This document shows positions 24,401-35,200 of a stretch of DNA of 64,000 bases, in pieces. Position 1 is the first letter of the stretch. Every line of letters begins with the position of its first letter. Origin of the DNA: Mytilus edulis (lineage: Eukaryota; Mollusca; Bivalvia; Mytilida; Mytilidae); assembly GCF_963676685.1 (NCBI RefSeq), contig NC_092350.1:41759373-41823372 (forward strand), read 5' to 3'. A program made the translations under genes and the position numbers. The notes below the pieces were generated by a model. That model searched no databases and had not been told where the DNA came from. It saw only the letters and a program-made list of their open reading frames with translations.

Positions 24401-25191
24401 CATTAGATATGATAATTACGTCGTGTTCTGTTGACGTGACACATTTTCCGTTTGACCAACAGACATGCGCAATCCATTTTATATCAGTGGGGACATTACC
24501 AGAGGAAATTGTCATGAACTCTGAAATTAATCATGCAATCATTACTCGTTATATTGAACATGAAATCTGGCAGCTAAATGAGACAACTGCATTTGCATCA
24601 ATTGTTGGTGACGCGGGATCGCTGTTCAGTGTATTAATCACCGTTAATAGAAACCCTTTATTTTACCTTGTAAACATTTTATTTCCTATTATATTGCTTA
24701 CTTTTCTTAATTCGTTCGAATTTTTGTTACCGGCGACGTCTGGTGAAAGAATATCCTTTTCCATAACAGTCTTATTAGCTATAGCCGTATTCATGACGAT
24801 GATATCAAGTCATCTACCAAAAACGTCACGAACCATGTCAAGAGTGTGTTATTTTTTAATCAGCAACCTTATATTTAGCTGTATAATTTGTCTTCTTACT
24901 ATCATACAACTCCGACTGTTCCATACATGCGACACGTGTTCAATTCCCACTTTTCTCCGGCGGTTAGCTGTCATGTGTAAATCACAGAAACACCGGAAAT
25001 ACTTTCCAAACGACCAAGATAAAATACAAAATGGAGGTGACACCATTGAAAATGAGGCTACACGAATAGACATTTTAGCTGAAGTATCCTGGGTTGATGT
25101 TTCCAAGGCTTTAGATATTTTCATGTTGTTGGTGTCGTTGTGTATTCAGCTGTTTATGCTAGTCGCTTTGTTTGTCTCAATTTTGTACTGA
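21389..25191 (+). CDS. Cys-loop ligand-gated ion channel (nAChR-like)
   Basis: The main exon is 23978-25191. The start is supplied by a microexon of the array upstream. The copy nearest the acceptor is used here (ATG 21389, exon end 21395), but any ATG unit would give the same 406-residue protein. The joined start is a good signal peptide (MNADILTILFLVYICIG). The extracellular domain has loop D (VTWHDNRMIWN), loop A (VWKPNLFLGN) and the Cys-loop CSVDVTHFPFDQQTC with the usual 13 residues between cysteines (Cys152, Cys166). M1 starts at NPLFYLVNILFP. M2 is preceded by SGERISF, a Glu ring typical of cation channels. M3, a short cytoplasmic loop of about 75 residues and M4 follow. The vicinal cysteine pair of nicotinic alpha subunits is absent where loop C should be, so it is a non-alpha-type or divergent subunit and its ligand is unknown. 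That one 1.2 kb exon carries nearly the whole protein is unusual for animal nAChRs and fits a retrocopy-derived lineage expansion. Confidence 0.85.
21735..22000 (+). repeat. Dispersed repeat R1, full copy
   Basis: It begins GATGCCCAACCTAAGATAG and ends at TGGACACATTTTTG. It lies in the receptor intron and pairs with 26511-26790 over its whole length. Confidence 0.85.
22330..22470 (+). repeat. Dispersed repeat R5 fragment
   Basis: The phrase CAATGAGATGATTCATCGCC and ACCAAATGACGT, followed by GACCTTCAACAATGAGC, resembles the second copy at 39755-39900 (GACAATGAGACAACTCTC, GTCTTCAACACGGAGC). Non-coding and degenerate. Confidence 0.5.
22995..23470 (+). repeat. Dispersed repeat R3
   Basis: It starts with AAAGGCAACAGTAGTATAAT and TTCATAAATCGATTGAGAAA, includes GGGAACCGCATCAAATAT and TTAAAATGACAACATTACAT, and ends with CGCCAGACGTGC. 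The copies at 42148-42370 and 51354-51760 have the same orientation; 43960-44362 is reversed. It lies in the receptor intron. Confidence 0.8.
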
Positions 25192-25312
25192 TACTTGTAT
25201 TATTGTCTGTAAATTTGAAGAAATATACTTATATTTGTAAAACAAAGAATCATTCGTATGTTCTCTCAATTGTTGTGGCTTGTTACTATCTGTTTTTATT
25301 GTTTGAGCTTGA

Positions 25313-25318
25313 AATAAA
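25313..25318 (+). other. Candidate polyadenylation signal of receptor gene
   Basis: AATAAA lies 122 bases after the receptor stop codon, followed by an A-rich stretch. It is the first such hexamer downstream. Confidence 0.5.
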
Positions 25319-25521
25319 AAAAAGCAAGACAAATGTTTGCATCAAAAGAGACCCTTGTCAACCTTATTTTGTCTTTTATTTATAGATATTTATAGTTTTA
25401 TACTCAGTTTTGGAAGTTCGTTTAATTATTTATGAATTTTTAAACCTCGTAGGTTCCTAAAACTTTAGAACTCAATAACTGGCTTCTTTGATTCTATTAT
25501 AATAAAAACTACAAAACAGAG

Positions 25522-25803
25522 TTAAGGTGGTACCTAACACTACAGGGAGATAACTCTGTAATATCAGCTAAACGTTTTATTAACGTTGTGTTGTTAAGGG
25601 AATATTAAAGCTTCTCATTGATCAAAACTAGTCTTTGTCAAACTGCTATGTAACCAGTGTAATTTTTCTGATAAAATGGTTAGTTCAAATTTTTTGAAAT
25701 TTTTATATTTTTGTCAAAGGGTTAAAGTAAATACTTTGTCAAAATTTTATGAAAACTAAACGAGCCAAATTAATTTTAGTCAAGGTGTTGGGTACCACCT
25801 TAA
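25522..25803. mobile_element. TTAA-flanked MITE, copy 1
   Basis: The ends TTAAGGTGGTACCTAACAC and GTGTTGGGTACCACCTTAA are inverted repeats. TTAA at both edges could be a target duplication as in piggyBac-type elements, or simply part of the inverted repeat. Copies 2 (27473-27640) and 3 (60571-60817, reversed) share the interior words AGTGTAATTTTTCTGA or CCAAATTAATTTTAGT. Confidence 0.8.
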
Positions 25804-26146
25804 ATTTTATTTTATGGAACATATTTATTTCCTATGAATTCATTTTGAGTAAATTTGGAAATAAAAATAAATACAAAACTAATCTTTGGATATGAATAAT
25901 TATACATACGTATATTAATGTGTAGACATATTTTTGTGACCTTTTCTATATTTTATTGAAACCAAGACTCTTTTCGTTTGTACTTCATAATCCTCGGGTT
26001 TCGATGTTTGACTGTATGAACTTTTGAAGTCAGTGTAGTATACGCCCAAACGCACACTTTAACCTATATCTGATTTGTCTTGAATTATCAGTAGATTTTC
26101 TTACCTGTCTACTGTAAAGCTAACCCTATCAGGAAGACTGAGGAAT

Positions 26147-26219
26147 ATGTGGTCTTTAAATGTGTTAGTATGTTTGGTATTTTCAGCCAGAATATCACTA
26201 CTTCTAGCAGAAAACAGTA
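26147..26219 (+). CDS. Lipase 1 exon 1, signal peptide
   Basis: The ATG at 26147 opens 24 codons with a hydrophobic core (VLVCLVF, then ISLLLA) and ends in phase 1 at a consensus donor GTAAGT (26220). Phase 1 matches the acceptor of exon 2 at 26806. The paralogue downstream has the same layout: a short signal-peptide exon ending in phase 1. Confidence 0.8.
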
Positions 26220-29200
26220 GTAAGTTCAAATAATTTAACTACTCTATTTTTTACAGAACTGAAAGAAACTTAATTCGTTTACAATGTAGAAAGGTTCGAA
26301 ATGATACTGTAAAGTTAATTACTTTTGTAGAATTTTCTTTCCTTTACAACATAGGGATATCTTAAAATATTAAAAACGAAGTAGTTGATTTAATTGTGCG
26401 TGTTTTGCTGTGCATGTACGATTTTAATTACATATTCCTCTCCTTTTTGTGTGCTTTTTGCTGTGCATGTACGGATTTTGTGTCATGAATGGATACCCCA
26501 TATCCTTTGTTTTTATGCCCCACCTACGATAGTAGAGGGGCATTATGTTTTGTGGTCTGTGCGTCCCTTCGTCTGTCCCGCTAAGTTTTGTTAAATTTTT
26601 TGTTCAAGGTAGTTTTTGATGAAGTAGAAGTCTAATCAACTTGAAACTTAGCACACTAGTTCCCTATGATATGATCTTTCTAATTTTAATGTCAAATAAA
26701 AGCTTTTATCCCAATTTCACGGTCCACTGAACATAGAAAATGATAAGCGAGTGGGGCATCCGTGTACTGGGGACACATTCTTGTTCTATTATATCTTATA
26801 TTTCAGCATCACATGTGTGCTACGACCACATTGGATGTTTTAGTAATAACGCACCATTCATGAACGCTTTTGGCTACTTACCGCTATCGCCGGACCATAT
26901 CAATACTTCATTTCATCTATATACACAAGCGAACCCTAGCAATGGTCAACTTTTGAACCCTAACGGTGGTGCTGGGTCATTAAGGTCAACACACTTTGGA
27001 CTTGCGCACAAGACTGTTTTTATAATTCATGGTTATCATGGCAATGAAAATAATCCTTGGATTCCACTAATGAAAGACCCACTCCTGAAAGTAAGAGAAT
27101 TAACACAAGTATTTATTATATGCGAAAAAAATGTAATTTGCAAATAAGAAAGATACCGGTAAGATTTTGTAATATCTTGTTGCTTGCTTATTTTTACACA
27201 GCTATTGGGGGCTGAGCTGTATTTTGAAATAAACTTGAGAAAAACATCTTTGCATTTGGGAGACACTAAGTACCTTTTCTTATTAATTTATGTTTGGATA
27301 AGAATACCCGTATCATACAGTTATTTGGGATAAAGCCTCAAATAAAAGTTGCACTTCGAAACTATCTAGGCATTTCATAGTTTGGTCTTTTGGTTTAAAA
27401 AACACAATTCATATTGTTAGAACTCAACTTACAAAACAAGAAGTTTCAAAACTTTAATAAACACAATTGGTGTTAAGGTACCTAACCAGTGTAATTTTTC
27501 TGACAAAACGGTTGGTTCAAAATTTTGAAATTTTTATATTTTTGTTAAAGGGTTAAAGTAAATACTTTGACAAAATGTTAAGAAAATTAAACAAGCCAAA
27601 TTAATTTTAGTGAAAGAGTTGGCCATGGGTACCACCTTAAATCAATTTAAGGGATATTGGTTCCCACTTTACCCACTGGAATACGTGACAATCTTACTTG
27701 ACTTAACAGAGACGAAAAGAAAGAAAAGAAAAATAATAACTATTTATTGGTCATGTGTAAACAAATTGAACAAACTCAAATTAAATGTTTTTTTCTTAAT
27801 TGCGGAAAATGCAATACAAGACATAATGTGAAATAAATATTAGCTAGCCCACAAATGTAATAATTTTGACAAATTGAACAAACTAAAACTACTTTATTGA
27901 GCTTAATTGCGAAAAATGCAGTACAAGCCATAATATGAAATGAATATTAGCTAGCCCACAAATGTAATTTGTTTCATTACTTATAATTTAGTAACTTCTA
28001 ACTGTCCATGTTTTCGTGTAAAAGTTATGTTACTTTTAGTTTGATGTAAATGTAATTGTTGTGATATGGACGAGAGGAGCCTTTGACAGTTACAACCAAG
28101 CTGTAGCAAATACACGGGTTGTCGGTGCTGTTACAGCTAACATGGTCAAATTATTACACAGTGCTGGAGGGGTCAGTTATAATGACGTGCACATAGTTGG
28201 ACATAGCCTTGGTGCTCATGTTGCTGGTTACGTAGGCGAAACAGTCCCTATAGGCAGAATTACAGGTAAGTTTTTAAAAAATAACTTGAAGCATATCGAA
28301 TGAAACATAAACAGCAGGATTAGTTTAAAACACAACATTTGGTGTGTGAGTTATATTTATCAAACCAGTTTTATGGGAATAATATATAATTTTCTCACCA
28401 GTTTTAATGTCACCGTTCATTTTCTTTTATTCTCGGAATAGAGTGTGACTTAGTGTCAATCCGCTCACTTATATATCATGAATTTTTTGCACTTGTAAAT
28501 TTAAGTAGCAGTCATTCATAATTTGTAGACTTCCTGCAACATAATTATTGAAAGACAGATATGTCTAAAATTTATGGGGCTTCGGTGGCGGAGTGGTCTA
28601 AGTAGTAACTACTGTAATCACTAGCCAGTCAACACAGAGGTTGTCAGTTCGAACCCCGAACGTGCGGGTGCACTCGAATTCAATCTGAATTGACTAGGAG
28701 TGACAGTTTTAATATCGAAGGTCGGTGGTTTTCTGTGGGCATTCCGGCTTCCTCACCAATAAAAACTGACCGCCACGAAATAGCCTTACTGCGGTGCTTA
28801 AAAGTGGCGTTAAAACACTAAAAATCAAAAATCAAATCTAAAAGTTTATCGAAGATAGATAGATTGATGGTTCACGCCACTTTTTTGTTTCGTGGCGGTC
28901 ATGTTTTATTGTTGAAGGGAGGCTGGAGTGCGCGGAGAGAACCACCGACCATTGATAGGAAAACTGACTGACAATCCTAGTCTGGTGTATTATGAGTAGA
29001 GTCTAGCTCACCTGCCATGTGCGGGATTTGAACTCTCAACATCGGTATTGACAGGCTTTTGATACAAAAGTCCGAATACTTGCACCACTCGGCCACCGTT
29101 ACCCTCTTGTTTATAATACATTTTTTTTTTATAAAATAAGAACTGAAAGGGTAGTGTTGGCTATTGATAGGTCTAGACCCGGCTGGTCCAGAATTTAATA

Positions 29201-32200
29201 CTGCTGATCAAAGAGTACGATTGGACCCTGCAGATGCAGCATTTGTTGATATAATTCACACTGACGGTGGTAAGTGTAACCTACTACGTCATTAGATTGG
29301 ACCCTACAGATGCAGCATTTGTTGATATAATTCACACTGACGGTGATAAGTGTAACCTAATACGTCATTAGATTGGATCCTGCAGATGCAGCATTTGTTA
29401 ATATAATTCACACTGACGGTGGTAAGTGTAACCTAATACGTCATTAGATTGGACCCTGCAGATGCAGCATTTGTTGATATAATTCACACTGACGGTGGTA
29501 AGTGTAACCTAATACGTCATTAGATTGGACCCTTCAGATGCAGCATTTGTTAATATAATTCACACTGACGGTGGTAAGTGTAACCTAATACGTCATTAGA
29601 TTGGACCCTGCAGATGCAGCATTTGTTGATATAATTCACACTGACGGTGGTAAGTGTAACCTAATACGTCATTAGATTGAACCCTGCAGATGCAGCATTT
29701 ATTAATATAATTCACACTGACGGTGGTAAGTGTAACCTAATACGTCATTAGACTGGACCATTCAGATGCAGCATTTGTTAATATAATTCACACTGACGGT
29801 GATAAGTGTAACCTAATACGTCATTAGATTGGACCCTGCAGATGCAGCATTTGTTGATATAATTCACACTGACGGTGGTAAGTGTAACCTAATACGTCAT
29901 TAGATTGGACCCTGCAGATGCAGCATTTGTTGATATAATTCACACTGACGGTGGTAAGTGTAACCTAATACGTCATTAGATTGGATCCTGCAGATGCAGC
30001 ATTTGTTAATATAATTCACACTGACGGTGGTAAGTGTAACCTAATACGTCATTAGATTGGACCCTGCAGATGCAGCATTTGTTGATATAATTCACACTGA
30101 CGGTGGTAAGTGTAACCTAATACGTCATTAGACTGGACCCTTCAGATGCAGCATTTGTTAATATAATTCACACTGACGGTGGTAAGTGTAACCTAATACG
30201 TCATCAGATTGGACCCTGCAGATGCAACATTTGTTTATATGATACACACTGACGGTGGTAAGTGTAACCTAATACGTCATTAGATTAGACCCTGCAGATG
30301 CAACATTTGTTAATATAATACACACTGACGGTGGTAAGTGTAACCTAATACGTCATTAGATTGGACCCTGCAGATGCAACATTTGTTAATATAATACACA
30401 CTGACGGTGGTAAGTGTAACCTAATACGTCATTAGATTGGACCCTGTAGATGCAGCATTTGTTGATATAATTCACACTGACGGCGATAAGTGTTACCTAA
30501 TACGTCATTAGATTGGACCCTACAGATGCAGCATTTGTTGATATAATTCACACTGACGGTGGTAAGTGTAACCTAATACGTCATTAGATTGGACCCTGCA
30601 GATGCAGCATTTGTTAATATAATTCACACTGACGGTAGTAAGTGTAACCTACATGCATTTGTTAATATAATTCACACTGACGGTGGTAAGTGTAACCTAT
30701 AGTACGTCATTAGATTGGACCCTGCAGATGCAACATTTGTTAATATAATTCACACTGACGATGGTAAGTGTAACCTAATACGTCATTAGACTGGACCATT
30801 CAGATGCAGCATTTGTTAATATAATTCACACTGACGGTGATAAGTGTAACCTAATACGTCATTAGATTGGACCCTGCAGATGCAACATTTGTTAATATAA
30901 TTCACACTGACGGTGATAAGTGTAACCTAATACGTCATTAGATTGGACCCTGCAGATGCAACATTTGTTAATATAATTCACACTGACGGTGATAAGTGTA
31001 ACCTAATACGTAATTAGATTGGACACTGCAGATGCAGCATTTGTTGATATAATTCACACTGACGGTAGTAAGTGTAACCTACATGCATTTGTTAATATAA
31101 TTCACACTGACGGTGATAAGTGTAACCTAATACGTCATTAGATTGGACCCTGCAGATGCAGCATTTGTTAATATAATTCACACTGACGGTGATAAGTGTA
31201 ACCTAATACGTCATTAGATTGGATCCTGCAGATGCAGCATTTGTTAATATAATTCACACTGACGGTGATAAGTGTTACCTAATACGTCATTAGATTGGAT
31301 CCTGCAGATGCAACATTTGTTAATATAATTCACACTGACGGTGGTAAGTGTAACCTAATACGTCATTAGATTGGACCCTGCAGATGCAACATTTGTTGAT
31401 ATAATTCACACTGACGGTGATAAGTGTTACCTAATACGTCGTTAGATTGGATCCTGCAGATGCAGCATTTGTTAATATAATTCACACTGACGGTGGTAAG
31501 TGTAACCTAATACGTCATTAGATTGGACCCTGCAGATGCAGCATTTGTTAATATAATTCACACTGATGGTGATAAGTGTTACCTACATGCATTTGTTGAT
31601 ATAATTCACACTGATGGTGGTAAGTGTTACCTAATACGTCATTAGATTGGACCCTGCAGATGCAGCATTTGTTAATATAATTCACACTGATGGTGATAAG
31701 TGTAACCTACATGCATTTGTTGATATAATTCACACTGATGGTGGTAAGTGTAACCTAATACGTCATTAGATTGGACCCTGCAGATGCAGCATTTGTTAAT
31801 ATAATTCACACTGATGGTGATAAGTGTAACCTACATGCATTTGTTGATATAATTCACACTGACGGTGATAAGTGTTACCTAATACGTCATTAGATTGGAC
31901 CCTGCAGATGCAGCATTTGTTAATATAATTCACACTGATGGTGATAAGTGTAACCTACATGCATTTGTTGATATAATTCACACTGATGGTGGTAAGTGTA
32001 ACCTAATACGTCATTAGATTGGACCCTGCAGATGCAGCATTTGTTAATATAATTCACACTGATGGTGATAAGTGTAACCTACATGCATTTGTTGATATAA
32101 TTCACACTGATGGTGATAAGTGTTACCTAATACGTCATTAGATTGGACCCTGCAGATGCAACATTTGTTAATATAATTCACACTGACGGTGATAAGTGTA

Positions 32201-35200
32201 ACCTAATACGTCATTAGATTGGATCCTGCAGATGCAGCATTTGTTAATATAATTCACACTGACGGTGATCAGTGTTACCTAATACGTCATTAGATTGGAC
32301 CCTGCAGATGCAGCATTTGTTAATATAATTCACACTGATGGTGATAAGTGTTACCTAATACGTCATTAGATTGGATCCTGCAGATGCAGCATTTGTTAAT
32401 ATAATTCACACTGACGGTGGTAAGTGTAACCTTATACGTCATTAGATTGGACCCTGCAGATGCAGCATTTGTTGATATAATTCACACTGACGGTGGTAAG
32501 TGTAACCTAATACGTCATTAGATTGGACCCTACAGATGCAGCATTTGTTGATATAATACACACTGACGGTGGTAAGTGTAACCTAATACGTCATTAGATT
32601 GGACACTGCAGATGCAGCATTTGTTGATATAATTCACACTGATGGTGGTAAGTGTAACCTTATACGTCATTAGATTGGACCCTGCAGATGCAGCATTTGT
32701 TAATATCATTCACACTGACGGTGATAAGTGTTACCTAATACGTCATTAGACTGGACCCTTCAGATGCAGCATTTGTTAATATAATTCACACTGACGGTGA
32801 TAAGTGTAACCTAATACGTCATTAGATTGGACCCTGCAGATGCAGCATTTGTTGATATAATTCACACTGATGGTGATAAGTGTTACCTAATACGTCATTA
32901 GATTGGATCCTGCAGATGCAGCATTTGTTGATATAATTCACACTGATGGTGATAAGTGTAACCTAATACGTCATTAGATTGGACCCTTCAGATGCAGCAT
33001 TTGTTAATATAATTCACACTGACGGTGATAAGTGTTACCTAATACGTCATTAGATTGGATCCTGCAGATGCAGCATTTGTTAATATAATTCACACTGACG
33101 GTGGTAAGTGTAACCTAATACGTCATTAGACTGGACCCTTCAGATGCAGCATTTGTTGATATAATTCACACTGACGGTGGTAAGTGTAACCTAATACGTC
33201 ATTAGATTGGACCCTTCAGATGCAGCATTTGTTAATATAATTCACACTGACGGTGATAAGTGTTACCTAATACGTCATTAGATTGGATCCTGCAGATGCA
33301 GCATTTGTTAATATAATTCACACTGACGGTTATAAGTGTTACCTAATACGTCATTAGATTGGATCCTGCAGATGCAGCATTTGTTAATATAATTCACACT
33401 GACGGTGGTAAGTGTAACCTAATACGTCATTAGACTGGACCCTTCAGATGCAGCATTTGTTAATATAATTCACACTGACGGTGGTAAGTGTAACCTAATA
33501 CGTCATTAGATTGGACCCTGCAGATGCAGCATTTGTTGATATAATTCACACTGATGGTGATAAGTGTAACCTACTACGTCATTAGATTGGACCCTGCAGA
33601 TGCAGCATTTGTTAATATAATTCACACTGACGGTGATAAGTGTTACCTAATACGTCATTAGATTGGATCCTGCAGATGCAGCATTTGTTAATATAATTCA
33701 CACTGACGGTGATAAGTGTAACCTAATACGTCATTAGATTGGACCCTACAGATGCAGCATTTGTTGATATAATACACACTGACGGTGGTAAGTGTAACCT
33801 AATACGTCATTAGATTGGACACTGCAGATGCAGCATTTGTTGATATAATTCACACTGATGGTGGTAAGTGTAACCTTATACGTCATTAGATTGGACCCTG
33901 CAGATGCAGCATTTGTTAATATAATTCACACTGACGGTGATAAGTGTTACCTAATACGTCATTAGACTGGACCCTTCAGATGCAGCATTTGTTAATATAA
34001 TTCACACTGACGGTGATAAGTGTAACCTAATACGTCATTAGATTGGACCCTGCAGATGCAGCATTTGTTGATATAATTCACACTGATGGTGATAAGTGTT
34101 ACCTAATACGTCATTAGATTGGATCCTGCAGATGCAGCATTTGTTGATATAATTCACACTGATGGTGATAAGTGTAACCTAATACGTCATTAGATTGGAC
34201 CCTTCAGATGCAGCATTTGTTAATATAATTCACACTGACGGTGATAAGTGTTACCTAATACGTCATTAGATTGGATCCTGCAGATGCAGCATTTGTTAAT
34301 ATAATTCACACTGACGGTGGTAAGTGTAACCTAATACGTCATTAGACTGGACCCTTCAGATGCAGCATTTGTTGATATAATTCACACTGACGGTGGTAAG
34401 TGTAACCTAATACGTCATTAGATTGGACCCTTCAGATGCAGCATTTGTTAATATAATTCACACTGACGGTGATAAGTGTTACCTTATACGTCATTAGATT
34501 GGATCCTGCAGATGCAGCATTTATTAATATAATTCACACTGACGGTTATAAGTGTTACCTAATACGTCATTAGATTGGATCCTGCAGATGCAGCATTTGT
34601 TAATATAATTCACACTGACGGTGGTATAGTAACCTAATACGTCGTTAGACTGGACCCTTCAGATGCAGCATTTGTTAATATAATTCACACTGACGGTGAT
34701 AAGTGTAACCTAATACGTCATTAGATTGGACCCTGCAGATGCAGCATTTGTTGATATAATTCACACTGACGGTGATAAGTGTTACCTAATACGTCATTTG
34801 ATTGGATCCTGCAGATGCAGCATTTGTTAATATAATTCACACTGACGGTGATAAGTGTTACCTAATACGTCATTAGATTGGATCCTGCAGATGCAGCATT
34901 TGTTAATATAATTCACACTGACGGTGGTAAGTGTAACCTAATACGTCATTAGACTGGACCCTTCAGATGCAGCATTTGTTGATATAATTCACACTGACGG
35001 TGGTAAGTGTAACCTAATACGTCATTAGATTGGACCCTTCAGATGCAGCATTTGTTAATATAATTCACACTGACGGTGATAAGTGTTACCTAATACGTCA
35101 TTAGATTGGATCCTGCAGATGCAGCATTTGTTAATATAATTCACACTGACGGTTATAAGTGTTACCTAATACGTCATTAGATTGGATCCTGCAGATGCAG

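Noticed and set aside
28580-29100. Two tRNA genes
   Set aside because: Both have A and B boxes but no closed acceptor stem, and they continue into a shared SINE body, so they are SINE heads.
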